In this document: positions 8,520 to 16,340 of the stretch, in pieces
How positions within the stretch are numbered: the stretch's first letter is position 1
How the letters are laid out: each line of letters begins with the position of its first letter
Assembly (NCBI GenBank): GCA_027306955.1
Contig: DAHUXX010000031.1
Coordinates: forward strand, 1-33,467
Direction of reading: 5' to 3'
Source of the DNA: Acetobacteraceae bacterium
GTDB lineage: Bacteria > Pseudomonadota > Alphaproteobacteria > Acetobacterales > Acetobacteraceae
DNA length: 33,467 nt
The notes under the pieces: generated by a model
Told to the model about the DNA's origin: nothing
The model's database searches: none
What the model saw: the letters and a program-made list of their open reading frames with translations, nothing else
Translations under genes and position numbers: made by a program

Positions 8520-9188
8520 ATGCCCGACGTCGGCGACTTCATTGCGCATCCGCGCACGTTCCTGCGCAACAACGTGCTCGTCGTGTCGGCGGGAACCGGT
8601 GGAACCGGTGGCGTGAAGACGTTCCAATTTGGGCGGGTGAACTCGCTGACGGCGAAGAACATGCTGCGGAGCGGCGAGCCCGCGATGCCGGTGTTCTCCC
8701 TGAGCCTCGGGATGTCGAAGCCGGGCGACAACGTGGAGGCATATTGGTGCCCCTATTCCGCCTCCGACGCGCTGGGGACGACATTGCCGGGGCGAGGCGG
8801 CCCGAACATGATGTTCACCTATGCGATGGACGGCTGCACGTTCGTCGCCGGATCGCGCACCTCCACGAACGACATCACAGTCCACCACGTGAACATGACA
8901 CCCAAGATCCAGCAGAACCTGGATCCCTCGGTGGCCGGCCAGCAACAGCGCAAGATCCAGAGGAATGTCGCCAAGGGCCTGGTGACGAATGGCGAGCTGA
9001 TCGACCCGGACGATTACTACGACCCGACGACCCGCCAGGTTCCGGTCCCGAACAACGCGAAGATCTCCACCGTGACGTTTGGCCGCCGCAGCTCCAGCGG
9101 CGCGTGGAAGTTCTACGTCCACCAGTATTACACGGTGCCTGGCGAGCGGACGTTGCTGCGCTTCATCGGTTGCGAGCGCTGTATCTGA
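8520..9188 (+). CDS. Orphan protein with CNF1/BLF1-like Cys-His signature (putative deamidase fold)
   Basis: 222 residues with a strong ribosome site (AGGGAAGG, 5 bases before the ATG) and no signal peptide or membrane segment. I do not recognise it at family level. The block YAMDGCTFVAGS...ITVHHVN places Cys106 in a GCT turn and His122/His123 16-17 residues later. Rho-deamidating CNF1 (Cys866/His881 after a SGCT turn) and Burkholderia BLF1 (LSGC, His 12 residues on) share this arrangement. The deamidase-fold idea is inference from that motif and from similar size to BLF1 (211 residues). It stands alone: tRNA-Cys lies 243 bases upstream and a TetR gene 127 bases downstream, both on the same strand. 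Base use looks less GC-rich than neighbouring genes. It could instead be a structural protein of unknown type. Confidence 0.6.
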   Translation: MPDVGDFIAHPRTFLRNNVLVVSAGTGGTGGVKTFQFGRVNSLTAKNMLRSGEPAMPVFSLSLGMSKPGDNVEAYWCPYSASDALGTTLPGRGGPNMMFTYAMDGCTFVAGSRTSTNDITVHHVNMTPKIQQNLDPSVAGQQQRKIQRNVAKGLVTNGELIDPDDYYDPTTRQVPVPNNAKISTVTFGRRSSSGAWKFYVHQYYTVPGERTLLRFIGCERCI

Positions 9189-9315
9189 CGCCGACTGCCC
9201 CGGCCGCCGGCCCGCGCGAGGGATCGCACCGACGGGTCTTGGCACGGCACTCGGGACCGCGGCACAGCATGCAAGCCCCTGACAGGCGCCGCGCGCTGAT
9301 GTAAAGGCGCTTCAC

Positions 9316-9975
9316 ATGCGCTGGAACAGCGACGAAACGCCCGATGACGAACCGCCTGGGCGGCGCGGCTACCACCACGGCAATCTGCGCGAGGCGCTGA
9401 TCGAGGCGGCGCTGGCGCTGATCGGCGCCAAGGGGGCGGCCGGTTTCACCATCGCCGAGGCGGCGCGGCGCGCCGGGGTCTCGCCGGGCGCGCCCTACCG
9501 GCATTTCCGCGACGGCGACGCGCTGCTCGCCGAGGTGGCGGCGCGCGGCTTCGCGATGCTCGCGGCAGCGCTGGCGGGCGCGTGGAATCACGGCCGGCCG
9601 GAGAAACTGCGCGCCTTCGAGGCGATGGGGCGCGCGTATCTCGCCTTCGCCCGCGGCCGGCCCGAGCATTACGCTGCGATGTTCGACACCAGGCTCGCCA
9701 ACGCCGCCCATCCGGGCCTGGCCACGGCGCGCGAAAACGCCTTGGCGGTGCTGCGCGAGGCGGCGGACCAGCTGGTGGCGGAGCTCGATCCGCGCCCGCC
9801 AGGACTGATGGTGGCGCTCCATGTCTGGGCACTGGCGCATGGGATCGCCTCGCTGTTCGGGCGAGCCCAGGCCGGGAAACGGCCGCTGCCGATGCCGGCG
9901 GAAGACCTGCTGGAGGCGGGCGTTCTGCTTTATCTTCAGGGCCTTGGACTGGCGGGTGGGCCGGCGCGGCGTTGA
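9316..9975 (+). CDS. TetR/AcrR family transcriptional regulator
   Basis: 219 residues. The N-terminal helix-turn-helix is clear: YHHGNLREALIEAALALIGA then FTIAEAARRAGVSPGAPYRHF (about residues 50-70), followed by DGDALLAEVAARGF. The C-terminal half, ending in HVWALAHGIASLFGRAQ..LLEAGVLLYLQGL, resembles the TetR_C WHG-type ligand-binding domain. The ligand is unknown. The gene lies 83 bases upstream of the DUF2852 gene on the same strand. A perfect 8-base inverted repeat in that gap is the best candidate operator, making the DUF2852 gene a probable target. A weaker near-palindrome (TGTAAAG-N3-CTTCACA, 9300-9316) abuts its own ATG and could serve autoregulation. Confidence 0.92.
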   Translation: MRWNSDETPDDEPPGRRGYHHGNLREALIEAALALIGAKGAAGFTIAEAARRAGVSPGAPYRHFRDGDALLAEVAARGFAMLAAALAGAWNHGRPEKLRAFEAMGRAYLAFARGRPEHYAAMFDTRLANAAHPGLATARENALAVLREAADQLVAELDPRPPGLMVALHVWALAHGIASLFGRAQAGKRPLPMPAEDLLEAGVLLYLQGLGLAGGPARR

Positions 9976-10027
9976 GAAAGCGAGCGGGCGCCGAATCTCC
10001 TTGACGAAATCCTCCGGGCTCACCAAA

Positions 10028-10048
10028 GTAAATGTGTCTTACATTTAC
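10028..10048. promoter_or_regulatory. Perfect inverted repeat, probable TetR-family operator
   Basis: GTAAATGT (10028-10035), spacer GTCTT, ACATTTAC (10041-10048): the 8-base arms are exact reverse complements, and the sequence is AT-rich against a very GC-rich background. It ends 10 bases before the DUF2852 ATG, just upstream of its GGAGGGACC ribosome site. The size (21 bases, odd centre) suits a TetR dimer; the regulator encoded immediately upstream is the natural candidate. A TTGACG lies at 10001-10006 but no convincing -10 was found. Confidence 0.6.
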
Positions 10049-10058
10049 CGGAGGGACC

Positions 10059-10571
10059 ATGTCCGGCTACGCCGCCTACGGACCCCAACCGTCCAAGGAA
10101 CGGCCCTGGGGCCAGGGACCGCAGTCACCGCCCTATGACGCGCCGCCGGGATGGGCGCCGCCTGGTTGGCGCTCTTGCGGCTCCAACCGGCTGCTCGCGA
10201 TCGCGCTCACCATCCTCGCGTTCATGGTCTGGTGGCCGGTTGGCCTCGCCGTTCTTGCTTTCACCATCGGGAGACGCTGCATGCGCCGTTCCTTCTTCCG
10301 CGAGGCTCGCCAGCAATGGGGCGAGCACGGCATGTCCTGGAAATTCGGCGGCTGGCAGGGTTCCTGCGGGCCGCAGCCCACGGGCAGCGGCAACCGCGCC
10401 TTCGACGAGTACCGCACCGAGACCCTGCGCCGGCTGGAGGAGGAGCAGAAGGAATTCGCGGCCTTCCTCGACCGGCTCCGCTTCGCCAAGGACAAGGCGG
10501 AGTTCGACGCCTTCATGGCCGAGCGCCGCCGCGCCGCCGAGCCGCCGCCGCCGGACGCCCACCCCGCCTGA
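10059..10571 (+). CDS. DUF2852 family membrane protein
   Basis: 170 residues. It has a proline/glycine-rich N-terminus, one hydrophobic segment (LLAIALTILAFMVWWPVGLAVLAFTIG, about residues 43-69), then a basic cytosolic-type tail. The tail contains SGNRAFDEYRTETLRRLEEEQKEFAAFLDRLRFAKDKAEFDAFMAERR, which is the DUF2852 hallmark seen across alphaproteobacteria and is likely a coiled coil. Function is unknown. The start was set by GGAGGG four bases before the ATG at 10059; upstream in-frame extension to 10032 would run through the inverted repeat. It is followed by a strong terminator and converges with the caspase gene. Confidence 0.88.
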   Translation: MSGYAAYGPQPSKERPWGQGPQSPPYDAPPGWAPPGWRSCGSNRLLAIALTILAFMVWWPVGLAVLAFTIGRRCMRRSFFREARQQWGEHGMSWKFGGWQGSCGPQPTGSGNRAFDEYRTETLRRLEEEQKEFAAFLDRLRFAKDKAEFDAFMAERRRAAEPPPPDAHPA

Positions 10572-10600
10572 CCGTCGCCGGGCTACCGGGTTCCCGCGAG

Positions 10601-10641
10601 ACGCCCCGATGCGCGAAGTTGCGCGTCGGGGCGTTGCTTTT
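10601..10641 (+). terminator. Rho-independent terminator after the DUF2852 gene
   Basis: A 14-base stem (10601-10614 with 10621-10634, one T-G pair, GC-rich) closes a 6-base loop GAAGTT and is followed by TGCTTTT. It lies in the 81-base gap between the convergent DUF2852 and caspase genes and is oriented for the plus strand. Confidence 0.8.
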
Positions 10642-10652
10642 CGGGGCGTCCG

Positions 10653-13601
10653 CTACCGCGAGGGCGGCTCGACCTTGGCCACCGGGAAGGAGCGCAGGTC
10701 TGTCTGCGCGGCGCGGAACACGGCGTCCTGCCGATGCCCGCGCCTGCGGGCGAGAACGCCGACGCGCTGGGAAACATATTCGCCGAGCGAGAGCGCGCCG
10801 ATTTCGCCCCGGGCGTCGGCACCCGCCTTGCCGCGCAGCGCCTCGCGCACCGCGTAGACGAAGACGCCGTTCCTGTTGTCGTAGCTGTCCAGCGCCTCCT
10901 GCACCGAGGTCGAGGCGGTGAGCAGGTAGCGGCCGGTCTCGTGGCCGAGATTGGCGAGGTTGTCGAGAGTCAGTTCGCCGGAATGGCAGGTGTCGACGAA
11001 CAGCAACGCATCGCGAGCCTGGATGCGTGCGAGGGCGGCCACCAGCGTGCCTTCGCCGATCGCCTGCGCGGCGATGGTCTGCCAGGTCGCGATATCCTTG
11101 ATGTCCGCGGGGACCAGCAGGAAGCGGTTGGTGTCCGGGTCGCGCACGCCATGGGTCGCGACATAGAACAGGAACGTGTCCTGCGGCCGGACCTCGCGCG
11201 CGAGGCGGGCGAAGGCGTCGAGAATCCCGGCCCGCGTCGCCTGCTGGTCGAGCAGCAGCGTGGTGTGCACGCAGGAAAACAGCGGTCCCGCCCGTTTCTC
11301 GAAGATGCTCGCGAAGGTGCGCGCGTCGGCATCCGCGAAATGCAACGCGAGCGACTTGTTGGCAAAATGGTCGATGCCGATGGCGAGGATGTAGAGCCGC
11401 CCCTTCCCCGTCTTGCCCGCCGGCGTGGCGGGGCGCAGGCGCAGGGTGGCACTCTCGCCGTAGATCGCACCGCTGGAATCATATTGCCGTACCCTCACCG
11501 TGTCGGTGCCCGGGTCGAGCGGCACGGAGACGGCGAAGGGCTTGCCGGCTGGCGGCTTGTCGACGCGCAGGGCGTTGCGCCCGTCGACGAACACGTCGAG
11601 CGGACCGAGGCCGCGGCCGCGATCGGCGACCGCGAGCGCCAGGTGCAGCGTGCCTGCGCCGTCCGGTCGCGTGACCGTGCCGCCACCGATCTCGATGCCG
11701 CGGCAGGTCTGCCCCGCGGCGGCGATGCCGCGCCCGGCCACGGCGGGGCCGGCCGTGACGCAGGCCCCCTCGATCGCGACCTTCGGCTGCTGCGCCAGCG
11801 CCTTGGCGAGGTCGCCGAGTTGGGCGAGCCGCGCCTTCGCGGGCGCCGGATTGCCCTCGAGCCGGGCCAGCACCGCGTCCGGCGCATAGAGCGCGCGATA
11901 GGCTTGGCCGAAGCTGAGCCAGAGCGGCGCCTGGTTCGCCGCGCGGTCGAGCTGCAGGCCCACGAGATCGGCGCCGCCGCGGCTGGAGTCGTCGAACAGG
12001 CCCTCCGGCGTGAACATCACCCAGCGCGCGAGGTCGGCGTCGACGAACACTCCGCCGCGCGGCGAGAGCCCGTGCGCCGTGTCGAACCAGCGCAACGTGC
12101 CGTCGAGCAGGGCGGCGACGACGACCTTGCCGTCACCGGACCAGGCGACCGCCCAGGCGGCCGCGGGGAGCGACGCCGTCGCCAGCAGCGCGCCGTTGGC
12201 GTCGTAGAGGCGCAGCGACGTGTCCGTGCCGAGCACCAGGCTGCGCCCGTCCGGCGCGATCGCGGCGCTGCGGACGAAGTCGCCGGGATCGAGGACGAGG
12301 CGCCGGCCGTTCAGCGCTGGCGCGTTACTGTCCCGCCAGCCTGCGAGCGCGATACCGGGGGCGGCGAGGCGCGCGGGTTGCAGCGTGGCGTCGGTCCACG
12401 CGGCGAGGCTGCGCCTGGCCGCGGAAAAGATCCTGCGGCCGGAAGGGGTTGCGAAGCCGACCGTCATGCCGTCATGGGAGAGCGCGAGCACGCCGCGCGA
12501 GGGCCGCAGGTCGGCGACGGGCGGGCGCGGGCGCAGGGTGAGCGCACCATCGGGCGCGATGCGGCCCCAGCCGGGATCCTCGGTGGAAAACACCGCGCCG
12601 CCGCCTGCCACCGGCTCGATGTCGCGCACCGTGTCACCGGCGGCCACGATATCCGTTGCCGGGCCGAGCCCGTAATCCGCCCAGCTGCGGATGATGTATG
12701 CGCCCCCGCCATGGGCGTAGCCGCCGGCGAGCAGGCGCGCCCCGCCCGCGGCGTCCGCAGCCCAGGCCACCGCGAGCAGCCCTTCGCCGGAAAGTCCCGC
12801 CGTGTCCGGCGTGAACACATGCGCGAGCCGCGACGCCGAGAGCACCTCCACGAGCAGCCTGCCGTTACGTTCGGGCCGCTCGGCGGTGACAGCGACGAGC
12901 CCGCCGTCCGGCGAGACCGCGAGCCCCCAGGGGCGCAGCCCGCCCGGCAAGCGGGCGGAAGCAAGCAGCCTGCCTTGCGTGCCGTAATGGCGGACCTTGC
13001 CGTCCGCCGCGGTCGCGAACAGCGTGTCGTCGCGGCCGAAGGCGATCCGCCGCACCGGTCCGCCATAGGCGGCGTCGGCGAAGACCGGCCTGCCGGAACG
13101 GGCGCTCCAGACCCGCACGCCGCCCTCGGCCAGACCCGCGGCGAGCAGCGCGCCATCCGCCGACACCGCGAGATCCTCGACCGGCGACGGCAGGCCGGGC
13201 AGCCGGCCGATCATGCGTCTCGTTGCCACATCGAACAGATCGATGCTGAACGTGCCGTCCCAGCTGCCGCCCGTGGCACCGGCGGCGAAGACGCGCCTGC
13301 CGTGGGGCGTGATCGCGACCGCGTAGATCTCGCCCTCGTGGCCAGGCCCGATCGGCGGGCGCAGCACCGCGAGCTCCCGCCCGTCCGGCAGCGACCACAG
13401 CCGTACCGTCTTGTCGTAGCCCGCGGAAGCCATCAGCGTGCCGGCGGCGTCGACCGCGAGGCGCGGGATCGCGCCGGTATGCCCGCCGGCCTCGATGCGC
13501 AGGAACGGCGTCGTGGGTGGCGTGCCGGCCCGCGCCGCGCTGCGCCCGGCGGCGAGGGCCCCGAGCAGACAGGCCGCGAGAACCAGCGCGGCGCGGCGCA
13601 T
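10653..13601 (-). CDS. Exported WD40-repeat caspase-family (peptidase C14) protein
   Basis: 982 residues. A signal peptide (MRRAALVLAACLLGALAAG..ARA) is followed by a beta-propeller of WD40-like repeats from about residue 37 to 540; clear examples are ASAGYDKTVRLWSLPDG, AVSADGALLAAGLAEGGVRVW and AIAPDGRSLVLGTDTSLRLYD. A linker with beta-rich LHLALAVADRG...VFVDGRNALRV follows. The C-terminal caspase p20-like domain starts near residue 734 (GRLYILAIGIDHF). The catalytic dyad is intact: His817 in FYVATHGVRD and Cys872 in LFVDTCHSGE (codon 10986-10988). Prokaryotic caspase homologues usually cleave after basic residues, but the target here is unknown. The signal peptide implies action in the periplasm, unusual for a death-type protease. 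It is last in an operon with the lipoprotein gene 2 bases upstream and a membrane protein. Confidence 0.93.
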   Translation of the reverse strand: MRRAALVLAACLLGALAAGRSAARAGTPPTTPFLRIEAGGHTGAIPRLAVDAAGTLMASAGYDKTVRLWSLPDGRELAVLRPPIGPGHEGEIYAVAITPHGRRVFAAGATGGSWDGTFSIDLFDVATRRMIGRLPGLPSPVEDLAVSADGALLAAGLAEGGVRVWSARSGRPVFADAAYGGPVRRIAFGRDDTLFATAADGKVRHYGTQGRLLASARLPGGLRPWGLAVSPDGGLVAVTAERPERNGRLLVEVLSASRLAHVFTPDTAGLSGEGLLAVAWAADAAGGARLLAGGYAHGGGAYIIRSWADYGLGPATDIVAAGDTVRDIEPVAGGGAVFSTEDPGWGRIAPDGALTLRPRPPVADLRPSRGVLALSHDGMTVGFATPSGRRIFSAARRSLAAWTDATLQPARLAAPGIALAGWRDSNAPALNGRRLVLDPGDFVRSAAIAPDGRSLVLGTDTSLRLYDANGALLATASLPAAAWAVAWSGDGKVVVAALLDGTLRWFDTAHGLSPRGGVFVDADLARWVMFTPEGLFDDSSRGGADLVGLQLDRAANQAPLWLSFGQAYRALYAPDAVLARLEGNPAPAKARLAQLGDLAKALAQQPKVAIEGACVTAGPAVAGRGIAAAGQTCRGIEIGGGTVTRPDGAGTLHLALAVADRGRGLGPLDVFVDGRNALRVDKPPAGKPFAVSVPLDPGTDTVRVRQYDSSGAIYGESATLRLRPATPAGKTGKGRLYILAIGIDHFANKSLALHFADADARTFASIFEKRAGPLFSCVHTTLLLDQQATRAGILDAFARLAREVRPQDTFLFYVATHGVRDPDTNRFLLVPADIKDIATWQTIAAQAIGEGTLVAALARIQARDALLFVDTCHSGELTLDNLANLGHETGRYLLTASTSVQEALDSYDNRNGVFVYAVREALRGKAGADARGEIGALSLGEYVSQRVGVLARRRGHRQDAVFRAAQTDLRSFPVAKVEPPSR

Positions 13602-13603
13602 TG

Positions 13604-14668
13604 CTAGCCGGAGAGGTCGAAGCCGTTCGCCGCGTTGTGGCTCGCCACCGACACGCTCTCGGCGAACTGGTCGCGCCGCGCGGCGTTGCTGCCGGCGAGC
13701 GTGCGCACCTCGCCGCCGCCGTTCACCTGCGGCGGGCTTTGCGCATTCGGGTTGGCGCCGGGCCCGGAGAGGTCGCTGAACGGCGTGTAGCCGCGCTCGC
13801 CATTCGGGGTCTGCACCAGGGCGTAACCGCCGCTGGCACCCGTCACCGTCACCGCTCCGCCGGGAGGCAGGCTGGCGAAGGCTGGCGCCGAGGCGTCGGG
13901 GCGCATCGTCAACGGCGCCGCCTGGCGAAGCGTGGCGGGCTGGCTCGACGGCGGCCGATCGGCGGCGGCAATGGCGGCGCTGGTGCCGGGCGACAGATGG
14001 TCCGCCGCGTCCTGGAACTGCGCGCTGCGGTCCTGGATCTTGCCCTCGATGCGCTGCCCCACCTCGGCGTCGTGCATGGCGCGCTGCTTGACCACCTCGA
14101 GCCGGGCGACAGCGGTCGGCCGGTCAATGCGCCCGGCCTGGTAGTCCGTGCGGATCGCGTTGGCCTGGCGCACGCGGCAATCGGTGAGCTGGTTGAATGC
14201 CTCCTGCGTCCTGTCGATCTGAACGTTGTCGCGGCTGATGTCGCTGCTGACGCGGCTGGCCAGCACCGCCTCGTCCTGGCTCTGCTTCTGCAACGCCATC
14301 CAGTAGCCTGTCGCCGCGCCGGCCGCGGCGCCGGCCGCGGCGCCGATCAGCGCCGACCTGAGATTCTGGCCGAAGATCGCGCCGAGGGCGGCTCCACCCG
14401 CGGCGCCCGCGGCGGCACCGGTCAGGATATCGGCGCCGAAGTAATTCCCGGTGGAGTCCAGGGCCACGAGATAGGGCCGGCAGGAATCCGTGCCGTTATC
14501 GGGCCCGATCCGGCTTGCCTGCGTCGAGAACTGCCCCGGCGCGCAACCCGTTAGCATCGCGGCGGAAACGAGCAGCGACATCGCGGTGCGCGCGGCCACG
14601 CGCGCTCGCGAACGGGCCGCACCGGGCGCAACCGTCACTGCGTGCCCTGCGCTCACCCCATCCCCCAT
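13604..14668 (-). CDS. Glycine-zipper, SH3-like domain lipoprotein
   Basis: About 354 residues from the ATG at 14668. A lipobox (SAAMLTGC) follows an arginine-bearing n-region, so the mature protein should be lipid-anchored at the Cys. Next comes a glycine-zipper stretch (GAAAGAAGGAALGAIFG..LIGAAAGAAAGAATGYW), which often inserts in or packs against membranes. A predicted coiled coil follows (SDISRDNVQIDRTQEAFNQL...ARLEVVKQRAMHDAEVGQRI). The C-terminus has a bacterial SH3-like module (ASLPPGGAVTVTGASGGYAL..TPNGERGYTPFSDL), a fold that often contacts peptidoglycan. The start is uncertain: a GTG at 14638 gives a more usual leader, and 14656 is also possible. The gene lies 11 bases after the membrane protein stop and 2 bases before the caspase gene. 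Confidence 0.82.
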   Translation of the reverse strand: MGDGVSAGHAVTVAPGAARSRARVAARTAMSLLVSAAMLTGCAPGQFSTQASRIGPDNGTDSCRPYLVALDSTGNYFGADILTGAAAGAAGGAALGAIFGQNLRSALIGAAAGAAAGAATGYWMALQKQSQDEAVLASRVSSDISRDNVQIDRTQEAFNQLTDCRVRQANAIRTDYQAGRIDRPTAVARLEVVKQRAMHDAEVGQRIEGKIQDRSAQFQDAADHLSPGTSAAIAAADRPPSSQPATLRQAAPLTMRPDASAPAFASLPPGGAVTVTGASGGYALVQTPNGERGYTPFSDLSGPGANPNAQSPPQVNGGGEVRTLAGSNAARRDQFAESVSVASHNAANGFDLSG

Positions 14669-14679
14669 TTCGCCAGGCC

Positions 14680-15783
14680 TCACGCGCGCGCGCCGGGCCA
14701 GGACCAGACCGGGGCCGGGCTGCCCTGGAACGCCGTCGCCGCGCGCTCCCCGAATTCGCGGAACTTGCCCGAGATATCGGCGAGCTTCTGGTCCCACTCT
14801 GCCTGGATCGGCTGGTTCTCGATCAGCGCATGGTAGCGGACCATGACGATGATGAGGAACAGCGGCTTGAGGAAGGCGGAGCGCAGGGAGCCGGCGAGCA
14901 GGATCGCGATGAGGATGGTGACCAGCCCGCCGGACTCGCGCGCCGAGGCGGGCAGCATCACCGTGATCAGCCCCGCCGGCGCCAGCAGCAGCAGCCACAT
15001 CACGACCGTGAGCACCCGCTCCAGGATCGCGATTCGCACCGCGGTCATCAGGATCGGCCTGGCGTTCTGCGCGTAATAGACGAGCCCCTCGCGCGCGCAG
15101 GTCCACGGATTGTCGCCGCGGGCGAGCGTGTAGGAGAGGATCATCTCGTCGAGGTAGCGGGTCGCCGCGCGCAGCACGATGTCGACAAGCTTCGCCAGGC
15201 TGTCGAGGCCAGGAATCGGCAACATGCCGGCGATGAAATCGAGCGTGCGGTGGAAGGCCGCGACCACGGCGCGGACCATGCCCTTCATCGCGTAGAGCAG
15301 GTTGATCTGGACGAATCTCTCCCGCACCACGCGCACGCCGTAGGCGAACATCCCCTCGTTGCCGTTGCCGACCGAGCCCTTGGTGATGAGATCGGTGAGC
15401 ACCGCGGTGTGCCCGGCAGCGACCAGGTGCAGCACATAGCGCAGGATGCCGGACCAGAAGAAGCCCGTCGCCAGCAGGCAGAGGATGAACCAGAGCCAGC
15501 CGAAAACATGCGCGATATGGGTGCCGAGGAAAGCGGCACCGCCAAACACGATGACGATCCAGATGATGGTGGCGATGGTGGCCGCGAGCATGATGCCGAA
15601 GCGTGTCAGCGCGTAGGGCAGCGTGCGCATGAGCAGCCCGAACGCCGTCGCGAGCGAGGCGCTGCGGACGGCGAGCGGGTAATGGTGGCGTACCGGGTCT
15701 GGCCCGGCGGCGAACCCGCTGCCCGGCGCCATGCGAATGGTTTCATCCTCTGGTCCCACGCCCATACTCCCGCCCCCCGTCAT
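14680..15783 (-). CDS. Polytopic inner-membrane protein, family not recognised
   Basis: About 367 residues with a glycine-rich cytosolic N-terminus. Hydrophobic segments lie near residues 57-85 (FGIMLAATIATIIWIVIVFGG), 90-112 (VFGWLWFILCLLATGFFWSG), and two to three near the C-terminus (VLTVVMWLLLLAPAGLITVM; VTILIAILLAGSL; LKPLFLIIVMVRY). The central part carries amphipathic stretches (VRAVVAAFHRTLDFIAGMLPIPGLDSLAKLVDIV) that may dip into the bilayer. No enzyme motif was seen. It is first in the operon with the SH3 lipoprotein and the WD40-caspase, which suggests it forms an envelope complex with them or controls them. ATG 15783 has GGAA at suitable distance; ATG 15765 is an alternative start. 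Confidence 0.78.
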   Translation of the reverse strand: MTGGGSMGVGPEDETIRMAPGSGFAAGPDPVRHHYPLAVRSASLATAFGLLMRTLPYALTRFGIMLAATIATIIWIVIVFGGAAFLGTHIAHVFGWLWFILCLLATGFFWSGILRYVLHLVAAGHTAVLTDLITKGSVGNGNEGMFAYGVRVVRERFVQINLLYAMKGMVRAVVAAFHRTLDFIAGMLPIPGLDSLAKLVDIVLRAATRYLDEMILSYTLARGDNPWTCAREGLVYYAQNARPILMTAVRIAILERVLTVVMWLLLLAPAGLITVMLPASARESGGLVTILIAILLAGSLRSAFLKPLFLIIVMVRYHALIENQPIQAEWDQKLADISGKFREFGERAATAFQGSPAPVWSWPGARA

Positions 15784-15818
15784 GGTGTTCCGCAAGCAAC
15801 GCTGAACCGAACGGCACG

Positions 15819-15824
15819 ATGATA
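15819..15824 (-). promoter_or_regulatory. Candidate -10 element of the membrane protein/lipoprotein/caspase operon
   Basis: On the minus strand the hexamer TATCAT matches the -10 consensus at five of six positions, 35 bases upstream of the ATG at 15783. No good -35 hexamer is found at 16-18 bases, so an activator or another sigma factor may be involved. Confidence 0.3.
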
Positions 15825-15895
15825 CGTCGCGACCCCGCGGGAGACCGGCGCCACGCCGAGCGAATGCCGGTGGCGGCGCCCCACGGGTACCTAAA

Positions 15896-15932
15896 GATGA
15901 ACAAAATGTTAGCCATATCCGCGTTGGCTGAC
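15896..15932 (-). terminator. Rho-independent terminator of tRNA-Leu
   Basis: On the minus strand GTCAGCCA (15932-15925) pairs with TGGCTAAC (15915-15908) with one G-T pair around a 9-base loop, and is followed by ATTTTGTTCATC. It begins 24 bases after the tRNA-Leu CCA, so it should separate the tRNA from the downstream membrane protein operon. Confidence 0.65.
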
Positions 15933-15956
15933 AACGGATTTCTACCGGTCGCGGAA

Positions 15957-16041
15957 TGGTGCGAGAGGGGGGATTCGAACCCCCATGCCCAGAGGGCGGT
16001 CGATTTTGAGTCGACTGCGTCTACCGTTCCGCCACTCTCGC
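15957..16041 (-). tRNA. tRNA-Leu (anticodon CAA)
   Basis: 85 bases including encoded CCA (15959-15957). The acceptor arms GCGAGAG and CTCTCGC pair perfectly, with discriminator A. The anticodon stem-loop is GTCGA-CTCAAAA-TCGAC, giving CAA. A long variable arm of class II type follows (CGCCCTCTGGGCAT region). The T arm is GGGGG-TTCGAAT-CCCCC. It is transcribed away from tRNA-Asn. Confidence 0.97.
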
Positions 16042-16064
16042 ACCGATCCCTCGCGGGACAGCCC

Positions 16065-16092
16065 TTCTTAACACACACGCCTTTCCTGCCAA
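16065..16092 (-). promoter_or_regulatory. Sigma70-type promoter of tRNA-Leu
   Basis: On the minus strand TTGGCA (16092-16087) and TAAGAA (16070-16065) are separated by 16 bases. Initiation would fall near 16058, about 17 bases before the tRNA 5' end. The -35 is strong and the -10 is moderate. Confidence 0.5.
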
Positions 16093-16106
16093 GATGATTG
16101 GGGGAT

Positions 16107-16135
16107 TTGCATCCACCCTGAGGCGACGCTATAGG
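16107..16135 (+). promoter_or_regulatory. Sigma70-type promoter of tRNA-Asn
   Basis: TTGCAT (16107-16112) and TATAGG (16130-16135) separated by exactly 17 bases, with predicted initiation near 16142, about 32 bases before the tRNA. It lies back to back with the tRNA-Leu promoter. Confidence 0.55.
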
Positions 16136-16173
16136 CCGGCTCGCGCGGGCGTGGAGCGTTCGCCGCGAGGTGA

Positions 16174-16249
16174 TCCCGGATAGCTCAGCTGGTAGAGCAA
16201 GCGGCTGTTAACCGCTCGGTCGTAGGTTCGAGTCCTACTCCGGGAGCCA
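16174..16249 (+). tRNA. tRNA-Asn (anticodon GTT)
   Basis: 76 bases including encoded CCA (16247-16249). The acceptor arms TCCCGGA and TCCGGGA pair perfectly, with discriminator G. The D arm is TAGCTCAGCTGGTAGAGCA. The anticodon loop CTGTTAA gives GTT. The T arm is GTAGG-TTCGAGT-CCTAC. No T-rich terminator hairpin is obvious downstream before the convergent phnM-like gene. Confidence 0.97.
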
Positions 16250-16340
16250 CCACCTTCCTTTCGCCGCCGCCGTCTTCCCCCGCCGCCGTCCTGAACGCGC
16301 CGGAAGCGCATGGCGCGCGCATTCCGATGGCGCGGGAGCA

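Noticed and set aside
8203..9315. tRNA-Cys as an integration site with the CNF-like gene as island cargo
   Set aside because: No integrase is present and no second copy of the tRNA 3' end was seen downstream within the window, so an island boundary cannot be supported.
9300..9316. Near-palindrome TGTAAAG-N3-CTTCACA at the tetR start as an autoregulatory site
   Set aside because: One mismatch and only partial likeness to the perfect repeat at 10028-10048; mentioned with the tetR gene but not strong enough as its own feature.
10734..13607. 957-residue plus-strand open frame opposite the WD40-caspase gene
   Set aside because: Shadow of the codon pattern of the real gene; no domain and no ribosome site. 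The minus strand has a signal peptide, WD40 repeats and a catalytic dyad.
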